From Campylobacteraceae bacterium (lineage in GTDB: Bacteria; Campylobacterota; Campylobacteria; Campylobacterales; Sulfurovaceae): a stretch of 10,722 nt of DNA. Under the pieces are notes generated by a model. The model saw only the letters and a list, made by a program, of their open reading frames with translations, had not been told where the DNA came from and did no database searches. The position numbers and the translations under genes were made by a program. Positions 1 to 6,557 of the stretch are shown in pieces. The stretch is taken from positions 1 to 10,722 of the forward strand of contig JALWQQ010000273.1 of NCBI GenBank assembly GCA_027083075.1. Reading direction: 5' to 3'. The number at the start of each line of letters is the position of its first letter. Position 1 is the stretch's first letter.

Positions 1-737
1 ATATCGCTCATCTGCGATCCGATATGAAAGTGGATCATATGTAGCTCGCCGAGTAGATCGTGGCGTTTAAGCATCTCATAGGCTTCCAAAAGTTCGGTAG
101 AGGTGAGCCCGAACTTAGAGTTGTAGCCGCCGCTTTTCGCCCAGATGCCTACGCCGCTACTGTGCAGACGGATGCGCACGCCTATCTTGGGGCGTACGGG
201 TGTATGCATCGTGTCGTTAAACTCCCTTTCGACCTCGATGATCGTCTCTAACTCTCCCAGCCCCTCGATGGTTACGGTGATATTGTGCCCCATCTTTGCG
301 GCGATGAAGGCAAGCGATATCATCTCTTTGTCTTTGAAACCGTTGACCGTGATGGGGGCGCCAAGCGGCGTTTTGCTCATCGCGATGATCAGCTCCGCCT
401 TCGATCCTGCCTCCAATCCATAATCGTAGGGGGCGGCAACCTCCATGAGGCTCTCGACGAAGCGGGGAAATTGGTTAACCTTGAGCGGAAAGACGGCGTG
501 AAACGCACCCTTGTAGTCAAAACTCTTTTTTGCCTTTTGAAAGGTGCGAAAGAGGGTGGCGATCTGCTTTTCGATCAGGTGTGGAAAGCGAAGCAGCAGA
601 GGTCCTTTGTAGCCCCTATCGCGCACCGCGGTAGCCAAGTCGTAAAGTGTGGGTTTTGTGCCGACATTGACGGCTATCTTGTCGCCGACGATGGTAAAGT
701 TGTTTTCACCCCACAGATCCAAGCCGAAACGCCGCAT
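1..737 (-). CDS. speA: Biosynthetic arginine decarboxylase SpeA, N-terminal part (cut by window edge)
   Basis: PLP-dependent enzyme that converts arginine to agmatine and CO2, the first step of the agmatine route to putrescine and spermidine; expected in the cytosol. 245 complete residues are visible, starting MRRFGLDLWGENNF. FPLKVNQ at 84-90 holds the likely PLP lysine (K86) and matches the YPIKVNQ block of E. coli SpeA. Further family blocks are YDYGLEAGSKAEL (104-116), an alanine-racemase-like barrel strand VRIRLHSSGVGIWAKSGG (187-204), SKFGL (207-211) and FHIGSQ (237-242). The family is roughly 600-660 residues long, so more than half lies beyond position 1. The ATG at 737 is chosen because AAGGA lies 5 bases upstream and no in-frame start lies close above it. 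The gene follows eptA in the same direction after 35 bp and appears to have its own promoter. The family call is firm; only the C-terminal part is unseen. Confidence 0.95.
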   Translation of the reverse strand, partial: MRRFGLDLWGENNFTIVGDKIAVNVGTKPTLYDLATAVRDRGYKGPLLLRFPHLIEKQIATLFRTFQKAKKSFDYKGAFHAVFPLKVNQFPRFVESLMEVAAPYDYGLEAGSKAELIIAMSKTPLGAPITVNGFKDKEMISLAFIAAKMGHNITVTIEGLGELETIIEVEREFNDTMHTPVRPKIGVRIRLHSSGVGIWAKSGGYNSKFGLTSTELLEAYEMLKRHDLLGELHMIHFHIGSQMSD

Positions 738-761
738 ACTTTTCCTTGCAAAATAAGTGAA

Positions 762-767
762 ATTATA
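762..767 (-). promoter_or_regulatory. -10 box (TATAAT) of speA
   Basis: On the minus strand the 35 bp between the eptA stop and the speA ATG contain a perfect TATAAT, about 25 bp before the start codon, followed by a T-rich stretch and AAGGA at 743-747. A start site near 755 would give a leader of about 18 bases. No convincing -35 is visible 16-18 bp upstream, where the last eptA codons lie; this is common for Campylobacterota sigma70 promoters. speA is therefore probably transcribed on its own as well as by read-through from eptA, since no terminator hairpin lies between them. Confidence 0.6.
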
Positions 768-772
768 CCCAA

Positions 773-2311
773 TTACCGCAAAATATCGTACGCCTTATCA
801 TAGGCGATACCATGGTACTTGAGCGCGCCGAGTATCGTATGAAAGATTGCGCGATTGTCATAAGTACGGTTAGCATCAATCGCATCCCAATCGATCCTCG
901 GGTCGTCTCTAAAAGCATCGTTCGCCCACAGTAACAGCGGCACCTCCTTTTGAAACTTCGGTGCGATGGCATAGGGGGTACCGTGCAGATAGAGCCCGTA
1001 TTCGCCCAACGATTCGCCGTGATCGGACATATAGAGAAAGAGGATCGGCTTGGACTTGATATTTTCTAATATATGGATCGTCTCGCTCAAGAATGTATCG
1101 GTATAGAGAATGGTATTATCGTAGGCGTTACGCAACGAGTCGGGCGTACAGCTTTTAAGATCGACACTCTTGCATACAGGGCGGAAGCGCTCGAAGACCT
1201 TAGGGTACTTGCTAAAGTATTGGGGTCCGTGGCTACCGTTGCTGTGCAGAACGATCAGGACCCTTTTTGCATCGATCGTTTCGATGTACTCTCGTAACCC
1301 GCTTAAGAGCACCTCGTCATGATCACACCGCTCATCGTTACCGCAGAGCTTGTGTAGCGTCGCGGCATCTTCATAGCGACTTACTTTGAGGTTCGGTTCG
1401 CCCGAGTTGTCGGAGCGCCAGAGCACATAGGCGCCGACGCGCTTGAGGTAGTTGGGTAGAGGTTCGCTACCGTCGTCCTTGCCGCTTTGCGAGAGCATCG
1501 CCGAGATTGATGCGGTGGTGTAGGTGGCTACGGAATGTGCTTTAAGCGTTTTGAGCGCGCCTATTTTTTGAAGTTCGGGGTTGGTTTCGCGCTCATAACC
1601 GTAGAGCGAGAAGTTTGCCGCGCGCGCCGATTCGCCGATGACCAGCACCACGATACGACTTTCGTTGCCTTCAAATCCACCGGCGGGCAGGGGGGTGTAG
1701 CTTTGATGCTTGCGGTATTCGTCTCGTAGATAGGCTACGATATTGATAAGATAGCTCCATGGTGGCGACATCCCCCCGATATATTTTGCATGCCTATCGA
1801 GCCAAAGCCATGTTCCCGCATTGAGATAGAGCAGGGCAATCGTGAGGCTAAAGATGCCTATCGCAATCAGGATCATACGAACTCTTCGCAAAACCCCGAC
1901 ACGCACACGCCATAGAAAAACAACACACATAGTTGCTACTGCTATATAAAGGAAAAGTTCGGGACTCAGCAAACCATACACCTCGTGCGTATCGGTACGA
2001 AGGACGTTACCCATCATGCTTTTGTCCATGATGATATTGTAGTGCACCATAAAGTAGAGTGCCGCCGCATTGAGCGGAAAGGTAAACACTGTAAAGAGCT
2101 TTAAGACTTTTATTGAGATTGCCGCGATCAAAAAGTAAAACAGTACATTGATGCCTATGAGTGCGACAAGTACACTAAATAGCACCCTCAAACCGCCCAC
2201 CTGAAGATCAATATGTGCAAAAACATAGTGAAACAGCGGGTAGTGAAAGAGAATAATATTTAAAAATATTATAATCGATACGTAGGCGACACTACCGATG
2301 CTTCGATTCAC
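773..2311 (-). CDS. eptA: EptA-type phosphoethanolamine transferase
   Basis: Inner-membrane enzyme of the YhjW/YjdB/YijP family that moves phosphoethanolamine from phosphatidylethanolamine to lipid A (in Campylobacter jejuni also to other acceptors), lowering negative surface charge and sensitivity to cationic peptides. The 512 residues show about five N-terminal membrane segments (roughly 8-30, 42-66, 70-92, 119-137, 145-166), then a periplasmic alkaline-phosphatase-fold domain. By alignment from memory to EptA and MCR-1, the metal ligands are E227 in VIGESARAANFSLYGYERETNP, the nucleophile T265 (or T266) in TYTTAS, and D430-H431 in MSDHGES; H361 (NGSHGP) and H443 (YLHG) fit the substrate-site histidines. 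Cysteine pairs C323/C329 and C380/C388 match two of the three family disulfides, but the pair flanking the nucleophile is absent (A271 in place of Cys). The start is GTG at 2311, with AAAGGA 8 bases upstream inside the phosphatase gene, which it overlaps by 20 bp, implying coupled translation. Confidence 0.93.
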   Translation of the reverse strand: MNRSIGSVAYVSIIIFLNIILFHYPLFHYVFAHIDLQVGGLRVLFSVLVALIGINVLFYFLIAAISIKVLKLFTVFTFPLNAAALYFMVHYNIIMDKSMMGNVLRTDTHEVYGLLSPELFLYIAVATMCVVFLWRVRVGVLRRVRMILIAIGIFSLTIALLYLNAGTWLWLDRHAKYIGGMSPPWSYLINIVAYLRDEYRKHQSYTPLPAGGFEGNESRIVVLVIGESARAANFSLYGYERETNPELQKIGALKTLKAHSVATYTTASISAMLSQSGKDDGSEPLPNYLKRVGAYVLWRSDNSGEPNLKVSRYEDAATLHKLCGNDERCDHDEVLLSGLREYIETIDAKRVLIVLHSNGSHGPQYFSKYPKVFERFRPVCKSVDLKSCTPDSLRNAYDNTILYTDTFLSETIHILENIKSKPILFLYMSDHGESLGEYGLYLHGTPYAIAPKFQKEVPLLLWANDAFRDDPRIDWDAIDANRTYDNRAIFHTILGALKYHGIAYDKAYDILR

Positions 2312-2864
2312 GTCTTGTTTCCTTTACATATCTATCGAAGCTTTTGTCCATCGCAACGGTACCGGAGCCAAGCCATGGGAAGTGACCGTAACGTATCGAG
2401 ATCGCATCATAGGCCTCGTCACTTTTGTTTTGATCAAAAAGATATAGTGCCGTCGCAAGCGACGTTCTGTCGGCACCCGCTTGGCAATGTACCAAGATAG
2501 GTTTTTTGGCGTGTTTTATAAGATGCAAGAGACGCTCCATACGTTGCATTGTCATATACTCTTTAGAGCCCATGGCAAAATCTATGTGGGTAATATTGTG
2601 CTCTTTGCAGTAGTTCACCTCCCGCCTATACCAGCCTTGATCGGGATTTTGTCCCCTAAGATTTAAAACCGTTTTGATCTTATAGTGTGAGAGATAATAG
2701 TCCATATTGAGAGCATTGAGTTGTGCAGACCTATAATAATTTTGATCAACTTGATGAAAATTGCCGTACACATAAAGATAGAAAGCCCAAATAACACCGA
2801 TACCTAAGAGTAGATAAAAGAGCCTTAGCGAAAAGCGTAGCAGTAGCTTTAGAAGTCCAAACAT
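2292..2864 (-). CDS. Membrane-anchored dual-specificity/tyrosine-type phosphatase (CX5R)
   Basis: 190-residue cysteine phosphatase. The P-loop VHCQAGADRTS (125-135) supplies the nucleophile C127 and phosphate-binding R133; D95 (ITHIDF), 32 residues earlier, is a good general-acid candidate. YYRSAQLNA (43-51) and KTVLNLRG (64-71) are typical of bacterial DSP/Siw14-like phosphatases. A single N-terminal membrane segment covers about residues 12-33, with K6, R10 and R14 before it; by the positive-inside rule the N terminus is cytosolic and the catalytic domain periplasmic. The substrate is not shown by sequence: the class includes protein, inositol-phosphate and phospholipid phosphatases (for example PTPMT1 on phosphatidylglycerophosphate). 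The 20 bp overlap with eptA suggests a linked role at the outer face of the inner membrane, perhaps removing a lipid A phosphate. The ATG at 2864 is preceded by AAAGGAG with 9-base spacing. Confidence 0.85.
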   Translation of the reverse strand: MFGLLKLLLRFSLRLFYLLLGIGVIWAFYLYVYGNFHQVDQNYYRSAQLNALNMDYYLSHYKIKTVLNLRGQNPDQGWYRREVNYCKEHNITHIDFAMGSKEYMTMQRMERLLHLIKHAKKPILVHCQAGADRTSLATALYLFDQNKSDEAYDAISIRYGHFPWLGSGTVAMDKSFDRYVKETRRESKHR

Positions 2865-2887
2865 GAAAAGAATCTCCTTTTGGTTAA

Positions 2888-2903
2888 CATAATATAAATT
2901 ATG
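2888..2903 (-). promoter_or_regulatory. AT-rich inverted repeat with likely -10 box upstream of the phosphatase-eptA pair
   Basis: The 56 bp gap upstream of the phosphatase holds a perfect 6 bp inverted repeat, CATAAT-ATAA-ATTATG. On the minus strand it includes TATTAT (2889-2894), usable as a -10 box 24 bp before the ATG, with AAAGGAG at 2874-2880 as ribosome binding site. A separate promoter here would uncouple the phosphatase and eptA from the upstream cassette. The symmetry could also be an operator half-site pair or chance in AT-rich DNA. It is too weak, and lacks a suitable U-tract, to be a good terminator. Confidence 0.4.
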
Positions 2904-2920
2904 TCGAAAATATAAATGGC

Positions 2921-4318
2921 TTAGAATCCTCCACCCGTGGTAAAGCTATCATTGCCAAATCCGCCGCCACCGATATCGATACCGTCCAAAATATCGCCTC
3001 CAAAATCGAGATTGATGCCGCCGCTACCGAAGCCGCCCCAATTACCATTTGAAACTTCACGATGCGCTTGACGCATGCGCTCCCATGCTGCGCCACTGTT
3101 GAGTATGCCGCCGATGACATTGCCCAAGATATCGCCGACTACCGCAGCGTTATCAAAACCGGAACCGTATCGATCATAACGCTGACGCTTGTAATGGCTT
3201 CGCAGATCTTCAAGTTCTCGCAATGAAGTGACGATACTCTCGTATTGTGCTCGCACTTGTGCCAACTCCGTTTCTACTTGTGAGGATTCTATTTCAAGCG
3301 ACTGTAATCGGTGTGCGATCTCATCATCTTCAGTGTCGCTGCTTTGGCGCGCTTTGCGCATCAGTGTGGCGACATCCTCTTGTGCAAGGCGTTGCTTGAG
3401 TAGCGTTTTGCTCTGTTGCGCCGCTTCGTCCTCGTCTTTGAGGTATTGCGCCTTTTGTGCCAACAGTGCATCGTTTTGGCGCTCTTTGGCTTCTATCTCT
3501 TCATCAAGCGTCGCCATGCGTTGCGAGAACTCTTCCAACTTTGCAAGGGTAGCATCAAGCCCTATTTCCTTGGCAAATTTTGCTTCATACGCCTGCAACT
3601 CCCGTTTTGCTTCGGCTGCCTTTTGTAGTGCCTCTTTGGCATGCAGCTCAAAACCCGGGATCATCTTCTCTATCGTCGCATAGGCGATGCGATACTTCTC
3701 ATAGTCGATCAGCTTCGCTACCTTGCCGTCCAGCCAACGCGTCAGCCACCCACCGACGTAGCGACTCGTACCGTAACGGCGTCGCCAGAGATAGATAAAG
3801 AGCGCATCGGCATCAAAGGGGCGCTTCTTTTGCTCATAGCTCTCTTTGGCAGCGTCGGCTTTGGCTTTGGCGCTTTTGGCGATCTCACTGAGGCGTTTTG
3901 CCGCTTTTAGTTTCTTTTGATAGCTCTCGTTCGTTTGTAGCTTCTGTGCTACTGTTTCGCGCTGCTTTGCCGCCGTCTCTTCGATACCAAGTTTCTCTTT
4001 GCCAAGCTTGCGACGCTCTTGCTCTAAGTTTTTTAGCTCTTGATCGAGTGATTCTATCTGTTGCTGTAGAGTACGATATGTAGCCTCTCGTTCGCGCATC
4101 AAACGCTCTACCTCCGAAAGGCTGCTTTGTGCCTCACCCTTCTCTATCGCCTCAAATCGCAAGGCGGCAAAGCGATCGATAAGATGCATCGTCTCTTGCC
4201 GCAAGTTATCCAAGCGTCTGTTAAGCGCATCTTTTCTACTCTCAAGGCGCGCCGCTTCGGCGCGCTGCATTGCGATGCGATCGTCTATCTCCGAAAGCGT
4301 TTCGTATCCGCCGATCAT
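2921..4318 (-). CDS. Coiled-coil protein with glycine-rich C-terminal tail
   Basis: 465-residue protein of unknown function. Heptad-rich helices rich in Glu, Lys, Gln and Leu fill residues 5-165 and 222-378, very likely two long coiled coils. Between them is a compact aromatic segment (166-221, KRPFDADALFIYLWRRRYGT followed by GGWLTRWLDGKVAKLIDYEKYR) that does not look like coiled coil; from memory this block is the most conserved part of similar proteins. Residues 388-408 are hydrophobic and Gly-rich (VVGDILGNVIGGIL), possibly a weak membrane-associating helix, and the tail 425-465 is Gly/Asp/Phe repeats ending TTGGGF. There is no signal peptide and no clear transmembrane helix, so it is probably cytosolic or membrane-peripheral. 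The ATG at 4318 lies 1 base after the stop of the membrane-protein gene, with AGGTGG inside that gene's last codons as ribosome binding site. I cannot assign a reaction; a structural or scaffold role for the cassette is inferred. Confidence 0.85.
   Translation of the reverse strand: MIGGYETLSEIDDRIAMQRAEAARLESRKDALNRRLDNLRQETMHLIDRFAALRFEAIEKGEAQSSLSEVERLMREREATYRTLQQQIESLDQELKNLEQERRKLGKEKLGIEETAAKQRETVAQKLQTNESYQKKLKAAKRLSEIAKSAKAKADAAKESYEQKKRPFDADALFIYLWRRRYGTSRYVGGWLTRWLDGKVAKLIDYEKYRIAYATIEKMIPGFELHAKEALQKAAEAKRELQAYEAKFAKEIGLDATLAKLEEFSQRMATLDEEIEAKERQNDALLAQKAQYLKDEDEAAQQSKTLLKQRLAQEDVATLMRKARQSSDTEDDEIAHRLQSLEIESSQVETELAQVRAQYESIVTSLRELEDLRSHYKRQRYDRYGSGFDNAAVVGDILGNVIGGILNSGAAWERMRQAHREVSNGNWGGFGSGGINLDFGGDILDGIDIGGGGFGNDSFTTGGGF
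4247..4265 (-). repeat. Perfect 8 bp inverted repeat near the start of the coiled-coil gene
   Basis: GCGCGCCG-CTT-CGGCGCGC on the plus strand; the message would fold as an 8 bp GC stem with an AAG loop, beginning about 54 bases into the coding region. It encodes RAEAAR. It shares its central CGCCGAAGCGGCG (minus strand) with the hairpin at 4691-4717. It may be chance from Ala/Arg/Glu codon use. Confidence 0.55.
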
Positions 4319-4319
4319 T

Positions 4320-5222
4320 CTACCACCTCGTTATCTTGCCGCCGACGACGGGAATCGTGTATGTAGGCTCAAGCTTGCCTCGCTCCTTCTTGCCCACGAT
4401 ACGCTTGTCGACGATGCCGTCCGCGATCTTATCTGCACGCACCGCCTCATACACCGCACGCGGCACGCGGATACCCCAGCGCGACACACTCTCGCGTTTA
4501 CCGTTCTCTTCGTTTTCTATCTCAAAGCTCAGCGCCTTGCCGTTTTCATCTATCGCTTCGACGATCAGATAGTAGTTTTTGCCCTGCGGGTTTTTGGGCG
4601 GGATGCGCCAGATGCCCGAGCGTATGCCCGGCGCTTGCACGATGCGTAACGTGTAGGCTTGCGAAAGGCGCATATAGAGCCTCTCAAGCGCCGCTTCCGC
4701 CGCTTCGGCGGCAGCGGTATCGCCGGACTCCGTTGCCGCTTTTAGTTGCTGCATGAGTGCCTGCGCCCTTTGAGTGGCACGCTTCTCTTTGGCAAGCGCT
4801 ACGATCGCTCTAAAACGCTTGAGTCCCTCCTCTTTGAGCTGTTGCGCTTGATGCGCTTTAGGGTAGAGATAGGCGCCGTAGTAGAGCCCGTAGCCCCCCG
4901 CTCCGATACCGAGTGCGATCAAGAGCGTTTTTAAAAAAGTGCCGCGCTTGACATAGAGTGTGGCAAGAAAACGTCCGAAGGTACTACCTTCGGGCTTAAA
5001 CTCGAAACGCTCCTCCTCGAGTGCGCGCACCCCCTCTTCGAGAATCGCATCGCTTACTTCGATGCCCTGCTCGGCATAGATGCGACGCAGCTTCTCTATG
5101 AGCGCCTTGCGACGTTCGGCTGCACCAAGCTCTTTAAGTGCAAGTTTCTCTTGATGGCGCAGGGTGTCAACGACATCCATCGCCACCATCATCTCGTCAA
5201 AGGTTGCCGACTCTTTTGCCAT
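4320..5222 (-). CDS. Single-pass membrane protein resembling the DUF6384 family
   Basis: 300 residues, function unknown. Residues 10-80 form a helical cytosolic domain with the block AMDVVDTLRHQEKLALKEL (14-32) and the segment LRRIYAEQGIEVSDAILEEG (45-64), which I recall as the hallmark of proteins labelled DUF6384; this family name is from memory. One membrane segment spans about 97-119 (LKTLLIALGIGAGGYGLYYG), preceded by K92, R93 and K98, so the N terminus is predicted inside. After it come a charged, Ala-rich helix (122-190) and a beta-rich domain (191-300) containing GIWRIPPKNP, YYLIVEAID and WGIRVP, ending GGKITRW, predicted periplasmic. The gene starts 12 bp after the TelA-like stop and ends 1 bp before the coiled-coil start, so the three are almost surely co-transcribed. 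The start context (GCAAGAGCAACA before the ATG) has only a weak ribosome binding site, consistent with coupling. Confidence 0.85.
   Translation of the reverse strand: MAKESATFDEMMVAMDVVDTLRHQEKLALKELGAAERRKALIEKLRRIYAEQGIEVSDAILEEGVRALEEERFEFKPEGSTFGRFLATLYVKRGTFLKTLLIALGIGAGGYGLYYGAYLYPKAHQAQQLKEEGLKRFRAIVALAKEKRATQRAQALMQQLKAATESGDTAAAEAAEAALERLYMRLSQAYTLRIVQAPGIRSGIWRIPPKNPQGKNYYLIVEAIDENGKALSFEIENEENGKRESVSRWGIRVPRAVYEAVRADKIADGIVDKRIVGKKERGKLEPTYTIPVVGGKITRW
4691..4717 (-). repeat. GC-rich inverted repeat (11 of 12 bp) inside the DUF6384-like gene
   Basis: Arms 4691-4702 and 4706-4717 pair at 11 of 12 positions around a CTT loop on the plus strand (AAG in the message), with one mismatch at 4696/4712. 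It lies in codons for the Ala/Glu-rich helix around residues 169-177. No U-tract follows on either strand, so a simple terminator is unlikely; a message stability element or codon coincidence are the options. Confidence 0.55.
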
Positions 5223-5234
5223 TGTTGCTCTTGC

Positions 5235-6452
5235 TTACGAGGCTTGTACCGTTGCGGTCTCTTTTTGCGGGAGTGTTTGCGCGCGCGTCAACAATGAACT
5301 AAGGCGTGCTTTACCCTGCTCTACGCTCTCGCCAATCTCTTTGGCATTTTTCTCGGACAAGCGGCGCATCTCGTCGATCAGCTCTGCGCTGCGCGATTGG
5401 AAATTGACCACCGAATTGACCAACTTCTTGACCGATTCGGCGCGGATCGTAGGTCCGTACCCCGCCTTGATCGCCGCCTCTTGTACCTTATCGCCGATCT
5501 CGCCGAGATCTTCAAGGCTTTTATTGATGCCATCTTTCATCGCCTCGAGTGTCTGTGTACTTTCGTTGAGGCCGAAAAGTCCGGTAAAAGAAGCAGAGAG
5601 TGCGGTAAGTACTGTTTCGTTGGTACCGAAGAAGGTGACCGCTTGTTGATAGAGGCGTTTTTTGACGGCATTGGTCTGCATTAAGCGGGTCATGATCACT
5701 TCCGAAGTGTTGTAGTTGATCGCCAGATTTTCCGCCAGATCCTTCGCGATCTGGTAACGCTCCTCGGCATCTTGCAGTTCACGCAACCGTTCGTCGCGCG
5801 CAAGCTCCAAACGTGCGCGTTGTGCCAGATCCTCTCCTTGGAAGTCTTCGACCGCTTTGGATGCCTCTTCGAGTTTTCCTTTGGCGACATTCCACTGCGC
5901 TTCGGCTTGTTGCAAGATCTCGTATGCCAAAACCTCCGCCTCTTTGAGGGCGCCGCGGAAATCCTTGTACGCATTGAGGATGCGCACTTCTCGTTCGATC
6001 TGATCGTCCGAATCTTTGGCGACTTCAAGGTAGGTCTCTTTGATCTTCTCAAAACGATCCGAGATATCGCCGCGTGTGACCTTCATCCAGACATTACCGA
6101 TACGCTCGAAGGTATCGATCTTTCCGTCATCCAGCTGTTTTACCATATTTTTGGCATCGTCGCGGATCGAGTTGAAGGCATCGGTGATCTGCTTGTAGCG
6201 CTCCGCAGTATTCATTTGCGAAATCTGGTTGCGCACCACATCGTTAAAGACACTTGCTTCAGAGAGCGTACGTGCAATAGCCAACGCCTTACCTTCGTCG
6301 ATATCGGCGATCTTTTGAATAATCGCCACGATCGGCGCCTCTTCACTCTCTTCCGGCATCAAGCCCAAATCGCGCAGTTGATCCATCGCCCTGTCGAGGT
6401 AGTGCATTAATTGCGGCTTAATATTTTGCAAATCCGGTAGTTTAATATCCAT
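5235..6452 (-). CDS. TelA-like (toxic anion resistance family-like) alpha-helical protein
   Basis: 405-residue, largely helical soluble protein. The central to C-terminal part recalls TelA/YceH proteins: TSEVIMTRLMQTNAVKKRLY (249-268), then QQAVTFFGTNETVLTALSAS (269-288), then TQTLEAMKDGINKSLEDL (299-316). AGYGPTIRAESVKKLV (330-345) is another block I recall from gammaproteobacterial proteins loosely called cell surface protein. The TelA family is linked to tellurite, colicin and antimicrobial resistance, but its biochemistry is unclear and that phenotype should not be assumed here. No signal peptide or membrane segment is seen; residues 80-245 are probably long helices. The start is placed at the ATG at 6452 (MDIKLPDLQ) because GGGAGGA lies 8 bases upstream; the in-frame ATG at 6488 adds 12 residues that would overlap the -10 and the ribosome binding site. 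It is the first gene of the cassette with the membrane protein and the coiled-coil protein. Confidence 0.8.
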   Translation of the reverse strand: MDIKLPDLQNIKPQLMHYLDRAMDQLRDLGLMPEESEEAPIVAIIQKIADIDEGKALAIARTLSEASVFNDVVRNQISQMNTAERYKQITDAFNSIRDDAKNMVKQLDDGKIDTFERIGNVWMKVTRGDISDRFEKIKETYLEVAKDSDDQIEREVRILNAYKDFRGALKEAEVLAYEILQQAEAQWNVAKGKLEEASKAVEDFQGEDLAQRARLELARDERLRELQDAEERYQIAKDLAENLAINYNTSEVIMTRLMQTNAVKKRLYQQAVTFFGTNETVLTALSASFTGLFGLNESTQTLEAMKDGINKSLEDLGEIGDKVQEAAIKAGYGPTIRAESVKKLVNSVVNFQSRSAELIDEMRRLSEKNAKEIGESVEQGKARLSSLLTRAQTLPQKETATVQAS

Positions 6453-6488
6453 GATGATCTTCCTCCCTGTAACTTTTAGGATAGACAA

Positions 6489-6494
6489 ATCATA
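6489..6494 (-). promoter_or_regulatory. -10 box (TATGAT) of the TelA-like cassette
   Basis: On the minus strand TATGAT lies 37 bp upstream of the ATG at 6452, with no strong -35 but an A/T-rich stretch (TAAATATTTAA) just upstream. A start near 6482 would give a leader of about 30 bases carrying GGGAGGA. This supports both the divergent layout of the 105 bp intergenic region and the choice of the downstream start codon. Confidence 0.5.
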
Positions 6495-6545
6495 CCATAT
6501 AGAGTTAAATATTTACCCTTCGGCAACATATTAACCTCTCGTCGC

Positions 6546-6551
6546 TACAAT
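6546..6551 (+). promoter_or_regulatory. -10 box (TACAAT) of rsmD, placed for leaderless transcription
   Basis: TACAAT ends only 6 bp before the rsmD ATG at 6558. With a usual 6-7 bp gap between -10 and start site, transcription would begin at or next to the A of the start codon. No Shine-Dalgarno-like sequence precedes the ATG, which agrees. No good -35 hexamer lies 16-18 bp upstream. Confidence 0.45.
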
Positions 6552-6557
6552 AGCGTT

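Noticed and set aside
285..803. 172-codon plus-strand open frame opposite speA and the end of eptA
   Set aside because: It lies antisense to strongly matching SpeA coding sequence, its translation shows no family features, and it has no ribosome binding site.
1618..1635. Ser228 of EptA (GES instead of GET) as an altered nucleophile
   Set aside because: In the family the GE(T/S) motif supplies the metal-binding Glu; the nucleophile is the Thr about 38 residues later (T265), which is present.
3228..3683. 151-codon Ser/Cys/Ala-rich plus-strand frame
   Set aside because: It is the complement of Glu/Lys/Gln-rich coiled-coil codons; that composition is the expected antisense artefact, not a secreted Cys-rich protein.
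5772..6410. 212-codon plus-strand open frame opposite the TelA-like gene
   Set aside because: Antisense shadow: the minus-strand frame has conserved blocks, a promoter and a ribosome binding site; the plus-strand protein resembles nothing.
773..6452. One single operon from the TelA-like gene through eptA to speA
   Set aside because: Likely promoters lie in the gaps before the phosphatase and before speA; read-through is possible but a single transcription unit is not supported.
5235..6452. A tellurite-resistance (ter) locus
   Set aside because: No TerD, TerC or TerB-like gene is nearby; likeness to TelA alone does not show tellurite resistance.
6453..6488. Longer start for the TelA-like gene (12 extra residues, MSILKVTGRKII)
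   Set aside because: The extension runs across the GGGAGGA ribosome binding site of the downstream ATG and to the edge of the -10 box; the downstream start has ideal spacing.
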